Origin: Guillardia theta CCMP2712
Taxonomy: Eukaryota > Cryptophyceae > Pyrenomonadales > Geminigeraceae
Assembly (NCBI RefSeq): GCF_000315625.1
Contig: NW_005434666.1
Coordinates: 214,010-278,009, forward strand
Direction: 5' to 3'
DNA: 64,000 nucleotides
Shown piece after piece: positions 44,518 to 60,380 of this stretch (its first letter is position 1; every line of letters begins with the position of its first letter). The translations under genes and the position numbers were made by a program. The notes beneath the pieces are model-generated. The model worked only from the letters and a program-made list of their open reading frames with translations. It was not told where the DNA came from and did not search any database.

Positions 44518-44791
44518 ATGACCTAGGTGTGCAGATGGAATCAGTTTAAGGCTGATGGAGGTCAGCGAGCTTCGTATCGATTCAACGACGTACGAGCTTG
44601 ACCTGGTTCAAATTCTTCTAGTCGCCGCAAACATCTTCGTCCTTGTCTTCCCAATCACCCAGACACTCCTTGACCTTGTCAATGAGCTAGACTCAAAGTG
44701 GTTAGACAGAATGGAGCAGCAAGTCGACAAGGCCCTGTCAAGGATAGCGCACAATTGTCCACACCCAGGACACAGGAGGAGGACGAAGTAG
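38509..44791 (+). CDS. Large kelch / beta-helix / Cys-rich / multi-TM surface protein
   Basis: In-phase exons: 38509-38707, 38769-38930, 38983-39591, 39637-39816, 39845-40183, 40235-40438, 40491-42475, then 42521 onward. Further junctions fit at 43150 (AT|gtatgt to 43203), 43509-43547 and 44352/44535. Order of parts: signal peptide (PTLLLLLAVCLVFPCLS); six or so kelch-like blades (LYELNMSTNTWTNY, FDMHSLTWSQI, LYYPATGNWNRY, LYSFDLETLTWTEL); a parallel beta-helix with GGAI-type repeats like Pmp/pectin-lyase folds (SAGSGGAIML, ASAGGGAIAL, SRNGGAMYL); a GCC2/GCC3-like Cys region (CRCPHGVSCQGG area); then multiple membrane helices (LLPLLKYLGIVSAITQM, FFIYIIYIPVSAMVVSTF, WAILMTLVYPVGFPLVIL, RRLLTCIIISFFFTGTIF) with a Glu/Lys-rich cytosolic loop. 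The plan resembles protist surface receptors or TRP-like channels. Its role is unknown. Confidence 0.75.
44353..44534. repeat. GGA/GGT-rich intron of the multi-TM gene
   Basis: A 182-nt GT-AG intron consists almost wholly of GGAGG and GGTGCA repeats. Removing it joins NFATLLC in phase to YGISLRLMEVSELRID and then VQILLVAANIFVLVFPITQ, which restores a last membrane helix. Confidence 0.75.
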
Positions 44792-44937
44792 ACTGCAAGG
44801 AGGAGGAGGAGAAGGAGAAGGAGGCGGCGGAGATGGTTTGTAGAATGCAATCACTGTTGCACACTCACAATGAGCTTGTGCTTCATGTCATCGGTTTCTT
44901 CCACATATTCCCTTACAGTGTCCTGATGAGGCGTGGT

Positions 44938-45024
44938 TGGTACCCACCCCTCAAAACGTGAGCAATGCTGAGTTCCCTCGGAAGGACGGAGGAGAGAAGA
45001 TGCTCACATTTTGAGGGGTTGATA
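44938..45024. repeat. Inverted repeat, MITE-like hairpin
   Basis: Arms CCCCTCAAAACGTGAGCA (44947-44964) and TGCTCACATTTTGAGGGG (45001-45018) are reverse complements with one mismatch. Weaker pairing extends outward (GGTACCCA with TTGATACC). The loop is about 36 nt. Neighbouring sequence carries TACCCACCCC, a word shared with the dispersed elements. Confidence 0.65.
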
Positions 45025-45336
45025 CCTTTCAGGAGCTACCATCTATCTTTGCATTGGTTTCTTTGCAGCGATTCGGCGTAATGTCCCCGCAATGATTCAT
45101 GTTCGACACATAAAGTTCATTTCTCGTTTTACAGTTCCACGCCGAATTAGCTTTCCTCGCCAAACGGCCATGTCCCTGCGCGGCGTACAGTGACTGTGTT
45201 GCCCAGCATCACCCACAGGCATCCAGGACTTACTCTGTGGTTACTTGTACAGCGGTCCACCAACTCTGAGGGACATTGTACCAATATTGGTCCCAAGGTT
45301 TCAGCTTAACAACTCAATCCTTCATTCATCTCAATC

Positions 45337-45939
45337 TTATGCAGTAAAACCAAAGTATCTCGTTATTAATCCTCTCCTTCTGGAGATAAGCATCGAGAAA
45401 CGTTTGATCAGACCAGAGCACAGTCCTCTTCTTACATGATCCCTGCTTCCCATCTTGATTGCGAAGCAGTGGGCTGCCGCAATCAGAAGGCGAGCTGTGT
45501 GCGATTGTGGTTGTGGTGCTGTACATGGAAGCAGACGAAGAGGTCCGGGTAGTATCGCCGCCGTTGAGCTCGAGCTGCAAAGAGATTTGCATTTGTTTTG
45601 CCATTCCTCTATCTCCTTATTTAGCGAGTTGTTGGCTTTTGATTTCCCGAACTCCATGTAATCGTTGCCGTTTGCCAAACGGTGTTTGTAAGACTTGACT
45701 GCCATGATCTGACAGAGGGCGTTAACCTCTCTACGGCGCTGTTTGGCTGAAGTCCAAGACTGGCTGAAGACCTCATGGTAGTTTTGCTTGTCCAAACGGG
45801 AGGAGGATTTCACTGTCGACTGTTCTCTGTTTGATATCCGACATTTCAAGTCACGCATGATGCATTGAGGGAACAGAGGACCAGTGTTGTCTAAGATCTT
45901 GTGCTCAAAAGCATAAGGGTTGAGTCCACAAATAAACAT
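45337..45939 (-). CDS. Hypothetical protein, unassigned
   Basis: A 200-residue minus frame starts MFICGLNPYAFEHKILDNTG. It has normal composition for the first ~125 residues (MAVKSYKHRLANGNDYMEFG, SLNKEIEEWQNKCKSL) and no known domain that I recognise. A different frame over 45326-45600 also looks coding-like (QLELNGGDTTRTSSSASMYS, LWSDQTFLDAYLQKERIN), so an intron may switch frames near 45570. It could be a small orphan gene. Confidence 0.35.
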   Translation of the reverse strand: MFICGLNPYAFEHKILDNTGPLFPQCIMRDLKCRISNREQSTVKSSSRLDKQNYHEVFSQSWTSAKQRRREVNALCQIMAVKSYKHRLANGNDYMEFGKSKANNSLNKEIEEWQNKCKSLCSSSSTAAILPGPLRLLPCTAPQPQSHTARLLIAAAHCFAIKMGSRDHVRRGLCSGLIKRFSMLISRRRGLITRYFGFTA

Positions 45940-48231
45940 GGTTTGTGAACTGAAAAATTGGCTTTATTGGTACAGGGAGTTTGGTGGGAAAGGGCACAGC
46001 AGGAGAAGGGGAAGGGACAAGTGGTGATCAGAAAGCTCGTACAGCAAAGGGGAAGCAGACGATTTCGGTGAAGGAACAGGGAAGGAGAGCTGCGACGGGA
46101 AGCGTGGTCGCAGAGGAGGACAAGTAGAGGGTTCAGCCTGTAATAGAACTTTGAGGTGTAACCAGTGAGTAGCCTCGGAGGTTCAGTATCTTGAAGGGGT
46201 GGTTGGCCGGACCAGAGTCAGTTTGTGGATGTTTATCACTTAGACTAGGCTCTGTGTATAAATCACGCAACTCAACGGAGCTCGTTTGAAGATCGCTTCT
46301 TCCAAGTTGGAGCTTGCTCGAGCCTCGCGGCCTTGAGCGAGACATTCCGTGGGGACAAGTTGTGTCAATCCGATGATCGGGTGTCGGTGATCCCAACAGC
46401 TGCTACCATGGTACTACCGCACGCATCGGAACCCAAGTTTCCATCATCTAGATATCTGTCACGACTATCCCTAGAATCTTGTATCAAGAGTCAGGAAGGA
46501 CTTTGTTATGTGGCAAGCATTGATCGCCGGACAAGGATTTGAAGTTGCCAGACCCCTCTTGAGGAGATCAAACACAACTCACGATGATGATCGAAAGTGG
46601 CATCCTCCCCTGCGCCATGGAACGGAGATACAACCTTTGCATGGACCGCATACAACGTCAAGGAAGTACCCTTATCCTCAAACTCAACCTCCTCAGCCTC
46701 CGGGAATCAGCTTCCTGGGCATCCGACCGTGTCGGACGAGCCGCGAAGAACCGGTGAAATCAGTACCCTCCCGCACTCGGCAAGGTCCAATGGAGGCAGC
46801 CTTCTCGTCCCAAACACAAACAAGTCACACCGTGACACCACGATCACATACATATGATTTACGGGACTAGTGTCAATCGGGCCCGGGGTATCCGACGGTG
46901 ATCCCAACGGCTCTGCTAGCCGCAGTGTGCTAGCCGCCTCTCCAGTGATTGCGACCTCGTACTAATTTTAACTTAACTTTGAGTAAAGAGCTCCAACCCG
47001 GCCCGGCGGGCCCGTCTACCGTAGTACCGCCTCCCGGCCGCGGGTGCCTTTTCGAAGGTCACTGAACTGTAGACTCATCAGAGCTGTCAAGGGGGTGAAA
47101 ACCGGCTCATATAACAATTTAAAATAAAATGTATTTAAACTTATTCTTACCACCAACCGTGACAAAAATGGTTTGAACACCCTACCCCTGGAACAATTCA
47201 ACATCCCGATGTTCCTCACCCTACCCCCTACTTTCAGTCGCTGATGTGACCGCGGGTCACTGCCTTTATGCATCAAGATCCTGAATCTACCACCCCCTCC
47301 TCCAACTTCGAAAAATATCCCCAGTTAAGGACCCCCACCTTCCATTTTGAAAGATTTCATGTCACCCCTACCCCTAAAATAATGGAAAAGTACCCTACAT
47401 TTTTCCCTTTCATTATTTCTGTCTGTACCCTCATCAAAGTCATAGTTTTTTTTCAACAACCCACCCCATCAACGCCTGATTCGACATTGAAAACTACCCC
47501 ACCAAGGTGGCGGTTCCGTTTTGAAAAAGAGTCCTTTGAATGTAGATTTCCTTTCTATGACAGATGTATGTTTTAAATAAGTTTTAAATAAAACAAGTAT
47601 TTTGAAATTCAGAACAATCCTAGTTTGGTATCTTTCTGTCGGTATCCCCCACAACAAGATCGCACATTTAAAAGAATATGATTTGAAAATAATACTTATC
47701 GCAAAAGTACTTTTTTTAAGTATCTGGAGGTTTCAGAGGATCCGTCGCCGTATGGCAGTGCGCGATACAGGAGGTGGAGGGCACGTGGCAAGAGGAGAGA
47801 AGAGAGGAGGAGAGAGGTGAAGAGAAGAAAAGTAGAGGAGAAATCTTGGGAAAGGCAGGAAAATGACGAATGAGTGTTACAAGTGTAGACTGAGACCCAA
47901 GGGTGGTATTGAGAGACAGGAGAGATTTTGATCGAGGAGGATCCGGATTAGTCGAGGGTTAGTCGTCAAGATGGCCAGCAGGTTTGTTATGGTTTCTATC
48001 CCTGCGTACGTGCTGTATGCAAGTAGGTACTGCACAAATTGCATGAGGAAACACTAACAAGAAAGGCAAGTATGTCAAAACGATGATCTAACAAGATCGT
48101 TGATGATTACAGCTGCGACTTTTGAACGACGCAGATATCACGCTTGTACAGGAGTGAAACTAACCTTTCCTTGCAAACCTATTTCAACATTGTCCCACCA
48201 TAAGATATTGAAACGGACTTTCAGGTCTCAA
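45940..48231. other. Gene-free interval with dispersed elements
   Basis: No gene is supported. 46956-46983 is the second copy of the dispersed repeat at 24496. A GC-rich block follows (46995-47040). About 47080-47480 is AT-richer with TACCCC and CCACCCC words and AAAGTACCCTACATTT (47389-47404), a phrase found again at 56548. This layout looks like the same element class as at 9.6 and 16 kb. Confidence 0.5.
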
Positions 48232-49471
48232 ATGGCGAAGAAGAAAAGTAAGGCGCAGCAGCAAACTGGATCGCCAGCAATCTTCGATCGCAGACATTCG
48301 ATCAGTGCAGCCGGTGAAGATGAGAGCCTTTCTGGTTCGATGCCATGACAGACCATGCAGGAGTACCCTCTCCTAAATCCCTCCCAGGCACCTTTGGGAC
48401 AGGGGCGAGGGTGGGCGGGAAGAACGCGACGGACAGGCAGTCTGGCAAAGATTTGTCAAATCACAACAAGTAACGCTGAGTGGGAAGGAGGAGAGGGTTG
48501 ACATGCTTGCTTCAGGTACTGCCACTTCTGTCAACATGTCAAGGTTCGATCAAGCAGCATGCTTGCCTGCGGGAACTACGAGTGTAGCCGCAGATACTGC
48601 GAGCAATGCCTGTTGATCCACCTCAACGAGAACGCAACCGAGCAGCCGAGCGAGGGTTGGTCGATCGTTGCTGGCAAGGTGAGTGAGAGCTTGTTTGTCA
48701 AAAGAGTTGAGATTGTTTGTGATGATGGTGGACCTTCTCGAGTGTTGTTGGTCTGCAGTACTGACTTGATGGCAGTTGCGTTGGTTCTGCCCGATCTGCC
48801 GGAACAAGTGCTGCTGCGCCAAGTCAGAATGCTTCTCCAATCATCGCCATTGCAAGGCTTTCCGCTACCGCCTCTGCCGCGCACAGAAGGCGCAGAAGCG
48901 CCTGTCCTCTCAGGGCGGCCCCTCGCGCAAAGCAAGGGCTGCCGACGGGAAACACAAGATGCCCTTTGCTGTGAGCGTGGAGAGGTTGGGGACGGCGTCG
49001 AGCACTGAGAGGGAGGAAGAAGTGCGAGAAGAATTGTGTGCAGCGAATCCGTTCTTTGGACAGGAGCACGAGGAACCGTTGGACGAGGCCCTGGACTTCA
49101 CCAGCAGCCTGTGCGGGGATGGGATGGCGAGGCCGAGCGATACCCTGGATGAGGGAAGTGAACTTAGGTTGTGGCAGGCGGGAGAAATGAAGGAGGAGAC
49201 TTGTCAATCAGACATCCTTAGCCTGGAGCATGTGCTGCCAGGGGCGCTGGAGGGAACCGAGGCTGACGAGGACTTCGAGGAGGCAAGGTGGCTCAAGAGC
49301 ACGTTGGAGGGGCTGGGAAGCTCGCCGTCCTGTTTCTTGGAGGATGAGGGACTGAAGGAGGAGGCGGTGGAGGAGCCGGGGATGAAGGAGCTGGGAAGTA
49401 GCTTCCTCGAGAGGTTCCAGAGCGAGCTGAAGCCTCGCAGAGGGTGTACGGTGATCTACGATTATGTGTGA
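48232..49471 (+). CDS. R1/CDCA7-type four-CXXC zinc-finger protein 2
   Basis: Four in-phase exons: 48232-48334, 48361-48469, 48516-48678, 48776-49471. Total 1071 nt, 356 residues. It starts MAKKKSKAQQQTGSPAIF. The finger reads KYCHFCQHVKVRSSSMLACG, NYECSRRYCEQCLLIHL, RWFCPICRNKCCCAKSEC and NHRHCKAFRYR. It is colinear with the protein at 17.7 kb, including the lead-in NHNKYCHFCQH/AHNKYCHFCQH. It lacks the intron that splits CQHIK|VKRAS in that paralogue but has one after AGK. The C-terminal 200 residues are acidic (EEEVREEL, EADEDFEEA) and may be an activation or protein-binding region. The first intron would be only 26 nt (48335-48360); if it is not removed, translation stops at 48348. Confidence 0.82.
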
Positions 49472-49712
49472 AGGAGGATACGGGGTGAGTTCGTCTGTTT
49501 GTAGATTAGCAATCAGTTTCTTCCTATACACTATGTACATCTCTAATAGTACTGTACTTTCTCCCTCCCCCTTCCCCTCCTCTCTCTCCCTCCTATATAC
49601 ATCCCCCCTCTCAGCCTTGTTATCTTACATTCCTCCTCCCGGCCATGATAGCCTGAGATCCGCATACCTTCTTTGCTACCACAGCTCAGTACTCTTGGAC
49701 GCTCGAGCCCCT
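49472..49712. other. 3' flank between convergent genes
   Basis: Pyrimidine-rich, with TATATACATC and TCTAATAGTACTG. This is the shared 3' flank of the R1 zinc-finger gene and the WD40 gene; no gene is seen. Confidence 0.55.
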
Positions 49713-56450
<6,738 letters not shown>

Positions 56451-56670
56451 GGCTGGGGTGATAAAAGTTAGAAATAGGGGGTGGGGTCATAAATTTGTGG
56501 GGTCATGAATTGGGTCATGGGTGATATTCTCTAGCAACACAGTATCAAAGTACCCTACATTTGAAAACATCTAGGGTCATCAGTTTTCGGGGTGGGTGAT
56601 GGGAAGGGGGTTGTGATGTATTTCGGAACGGGGATGGTAGGTGGTACTGCCATGGGCGGCATGGTGAAGA
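56451..56670. repeat. Dispersed GGGGTCAT-rich element
   Basis: Short G-rich words repeat (GGGGTCATAAATT, GGGGTCATGAATT, GGGTCATGGGTG). AAAGTACCCTACATTT (56548-56563) also occurs at 47389-47404. It lies between the divergent WD40 and methyltransferase genes, where their promoters should be. Confidence 0.5.
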
Positions 56671-56677
56671 TGACGGT

Positions 56678-57780
56678 ATGAGGAAGGCTGGAAGAGAGTC
56701 ACGCATGCAGAGTCGCGCGGCCATGCAGGGTCTGACGATGGGAGGCTCTTTCATGGCAGGGTTCGTCTTCTGCTACCTGCTCGTGGCTCTGCTGTCTCCC
56801 GGGGAGAGGCTGATGAAGAGGGAAGAACGAAGAACCTACCATTCCTCCGTGGAGCCAGAGATTCGGTTCTGCAATTCGTCCTTGCTGACTTCCTCCTTCA
56901 ACAAGGAAGAGATACAGGCATCCTTTGAGAAGAGCTGGCGGCATACACTCGGACTTCACTCGAAGCTGTCGAGGATGCTCGACAAGGAAGTTTTCACGCT
57001 GCAATCCCCGTGGGCACACTTCAACCTGCTGCCTCCTGTTGGCCCGAAATGCAGAGCAGGCATGATGACGATGGGATCAGCAGGAGGGCAGGACAACGAG
57101 AAGCGATTCTGTGGCCCTCGTGCGCTGAAACGCCGTGACTGTGTTGTGATCAGCGTGGGGAGCCATGGCGAATGGGGATTCGAGATCGGGGTGTTCGAGT
57201 CGACTAATTGTGTTGTACACACCTTCGACTGCAACGGGAACTACTCTGTTCCCCCCAATCTCCAATCGAGGGTGTTCTTTCACAAGATCTGCCTTGGCCC
57301 TGTCGACGATGGGGACTACAGGTCATGGCCTTCCATCCTGAAGATGCTCGGTTACTCCAGGCCCCCCACGTTCCTCAAGATGGACATCGAGGGCTGGGAA
57401 TACTCGGTCCTTACCTCGATCATCAACACGGGCTACATGCTCCCTCACCAGATCGCCGTCGAGCTGCACTGGTACACAGGAGGAGTTGGGGGGGTGTACT
57501 GGAGGGGGCCCTTGCCCACCATGATGGAGAACGCGCATCGGTTCTACATGACCAAGGACTACGTGGCTGCTGGGTACATGCCGGCAGACAAAGACCCTCC
57601 AACGTACTCCTACAAGACGCCAGGAGAGATCGCCCTCTTCGGAGCGTTCCTCTTCCTCAAGGGGGGGTACATGATCGGTGAGTGACAGCCGTGCTACTCT
57701 CGCAGCCTCAGGCTCGCAGTCTGCTGACTTGCTGCTGCTCAGTGGACCGCAAGGACAACCCAGACTGCAAGCACTGGTGA
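56678..57780 (+). CDS. METTL24/FkbM-like membrane-anchored methyltransferase
   Basis: Two in-phase exons, 56678-57677 and 57743-57780 (stop TGA): 345 residues. A type II signal-anchor lies at residues about 22-40 (GGSFMAGFVFCYLLVALL). The luminal part has a class I SAM-methyltransferase core of the Methyltransf_21 type: CVVISVGSHGEWGFEIGVFE (motif I, with Gly-Ser-His in place of the usual Gly-Ala-Asn), VVHTFDCNGNYSVP (acidic motif II), PPTFLKMDIEGWEYSVL (the hallmark KMDIEGWE), HQIAVELHWY. The last exon adds VDRKDNPDCKHW. Relatives in animals (METTL24) and protists are Golgi/ER type II proteins. The acceptor substrate is unknown; glycans are a reasonable guess. ATGs at 56705 and 56723 are alternative starts. 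Confidence 0.8.
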
Positions 57781-58262
57781 GGATATGAGTCGTGTGCTGA
57801 GTGCATGCCCTGATGCCTTGACTGTGCAGTACCGAGCTCCTCCTGGCGCGTTTGATCTGCTCTCCGCGGTCTTTCCACGGCGAGTTCACCCTGTGATCGG
57901 TTTCGAGCCCCTGCAGCATCTTCACTTGTCTTTTACTGAATCTCCTTGGTGGCATGTTCATAGCATACCCCAGCTGCCACTCGGCTAAAGTTCACCGTTG
58001 GCGCCGAGGCTCTGGGGCCGGGAGAGTCTTTGAGGGTAACGATTCGACTGAGTTGCCGCCGGGTGCCGCATCTTCACTGTGGCCGGGCCGAGGCCGGCAG
58101 TGCAGGACTGCCAGCCAACGGACTCGAACTCAAGGCTGCAATCATTGAAGCCTGGGGGCTGATGACAGTAATTATCTTCAGTTAATATGCTCGCCTTTAG
58201 TCTTTCACTGCAACCCGCGGATACTCATCGAAGATGTGCCGCCTCCTCTCCCTTCTGTTCCG
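57781..58262. other. Gene-free interval with GC-rich repeat
   Basis: About 57985-58110 is GC-rich (GGCGCCGAGGCTCTGGGGCC, CCGGGCCGAGGCCGGCAG). It resembles the 3' blocks of the PP2C units and is probably a degenerate copy. The rest is the shared 3' flank of two convergent genes. Confidence 0.45.
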
Positions 58263-60024
58263 TTACCTGACTCCTTCCTGCTCCCGCCCTCTCCTTCCAT
58301 CGTTCATTGTTGCTACCGCTGAGAGCAGGTCACTGTGAGGTCCAGCAACCTTCAGGCCCCCGGGCATCTTCTCCAGCAGGATCTTCTCTGCATGCTCTAC
58401 AAACGGCTGGTACATTCGCTCCAACTCCCTCCCAAGCTCCTCCAGACGCTCCATCCCCTGCTTCGACTTCTGCATCCCCAAGATTGTCTCCCCCTGCCCC
58501 CTCGCAGCGTCAGCCTACAGCAGGCCGCCAGCTCGTCATGCTCACCGCGAACACGTCGGACTCGAAATCGTTCATCCACGTGTCGTAGTCCCTTCCACCA
58601 CTGATGTGATGGTTGAAAGTCGAGAATGGATCATGCGGATTCTCCAGCAATGACTCGTAACTTTTCTTGTCAAGCTGCAGCAGCACAGTCAGCTCCTCCA
58701 TATTCCTTCTCCATCCTCCCCCTTCATCCTCTTCTTCCTCCGCCTTCCCCACGCCACCACCACCTCCTCCTCGAGTCCTTCCTCTCAGTCTCCTCTCTTC
58801 TTCTTTCAGCTACTCTTACTTCCCGCCATGCTGCTGCTGCTGCTGCTCTTGAGACTGCCTTCCCCAAATTCATTGTTCTCTCCTCCTCCCATCCTCCCCA
58901 CTTTCTCTTCTCTCTACTCTCTTCCCTACCGGAAACATGAAAGTCTTCATCGACCTCAACCGCCCGTGACAGTCGAACTCCGGCTGCTGTACATATCTTG
59001 CCATCACGCCACCTTTCTCTCCCTTGCTCCCAAGATCTCGGATACAGCCAACTAGACTCAGCGGACGTCCAGGTCTCGTCGCAAAGAACCAGGTCCCGAA
59101 CATCACGTAGCAGAAGGAGTTAAACTCTGTGGTAACCAGTGACAGCTCCCTGCTCGCTAACCTCGCTAGAGCCTCTTCCGCATGCAGCCCTAGTATCCTG
59201 CATGTCGCGTCCGATACGTACAGATGCGCCCGCTGCCCAGTAGAAGGTCGCAGGTAGTGATTGACCATCCCAAAGTTCTCATTCCCGTACAAGGCCCTCT
59301 CCAGCTCCAGGTCGTACTCCGATACTGTCTCGTTCTCCATCAGCAGCCGCGCTGGGACAGCCCGAGCTTGCTTCTCCGAGACGAAGATGTTCATGAGATC
59401 CTTTGAGTTGTAGCCAAACTCCCTGCTCGCGCAGCACGGACGGCTTGTCGAAGGAGAGGTTGCGAATACAGAAGTCGAGCGGCCTTTCAACCTGCAGCTC
59501 CAGCATCGAAGCGAGTTCATCGGAGTGTGTTAGAGGGGCCTGGACAAGTTCTGTCCCACTCCCACTGTCCCATCCTTGCTCTTGCTCTTGCTCTTGCTCT
59601 TGATCCTGTTCTTTGAATCGTGCCTTCTGTCTGGCGATAATCTGAACTTCGTACACACAGTACTCTTGCTTTTGTTTCTGCTTACAACGCGAGCATGGGC
59701 GACCTTCGTCGCATTTGACCTTCGATTGCTTGCAAAGGACACACGAGTTTGATCCCCTCTTCCTACACTCCTTCTCTTCTCTTTCTCTGATACAGCTCCC
59801 TTCCATGCTCAGCCGAGTGCATCTGAGTAAAACCCTCAGAAATTTCAGGCTCACGCCCGCCCAAGACAGAGAGGCGAGATGATGCACGTGTAATGCGTCA
59901 GGCTCATCCTCTCCATCCCCTTCTATCCCTTTCTCCCTCAGACTCACCGCGCGCATGGCTGGAAGTTGTCGCACTTGAGCTCTGCATCCTTGCACGGCTG
60001 GCAGGCTAAGCGGGTTCTCTTCAT
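58263..60024 (-). CDS. Transcription regulator with two Zn2Cys6 clusters and PAS-like domain
   Basis: Five in-phase exons (minus): 60024-59948, 59822-59442, 59422-58930, 58674-58546, 58514-58263. Total 1332 nt, 443 residues. Exon 1 begins MKRTRLACQPCKDAELKCDN then FQPCAR, completed by exon 2 as RCTRLSMEGSC: one Zn2Cys6 cluster (C-x2-C-x6-C-x4-C-x2-C-x6-C). A second follows at once: CVLCKQSKVKCDEGRPCSRC, with its last Cys in QEYCVYE. A Gln/Glu repeat comes next. The PAS-like region runs through GQRAHLYVSDATCRILGLHA, EEALARLASRELSLVTTEF and YVMFGTWFFATRPGRPLSL. It resembles fungal Zn2Cys6-PAS regulators. The C-terminus has DPFSTFNHHISGG and a helical tail. Exons 2 and 3 are separated by only 19 nt (59441-59423, GT..AG); without that removal the frame shifts. 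Confidence 0.75.
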
Positions 60025-60380
60025 CGACCTGGCAGTCAACATGGAGTTACTCGCTGCTGAAGCACGTTGAGGATGAGTATGTCAGAGATGGATGGAGCTG
60101 GCCGTGTATACTGCTTCTCCTGTTCTTCCCTCCTCTGCCCCCACCCCTGATTTTGCTCCTCACAATGCTGCTGATCCTGCTTGCTGCTGCTTCTGCTCCC
60201 TCCGCTCCTCGCTCCCTGCACCTCGCTCGCTCCGTCAGCTAGGTTTAGTTAGGACCTGTTGCTAAAATGACCTTGCAAAAATCAAAAAAAATTCTCCGAA
60301 TGAGTATCGTAACTTTTAGTCAAAACGGTTTCAAACCGTTTAAGATCAGTTATTAACGGCCTGAGGCGCACTTGAAGCTG
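60025..60380. other. Divergent intergenic region
   Basis: This lies between the Zn2Cys6 gene (-) and the DOT1-like gene (+). It contains AAAAATCAAAAAAAATTC (about 60277) and the inverted pair AAACGGTTT/AAACCGTTT (60323-60339), possibly a binding site. No gene is seen. Confidence 0.5.
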
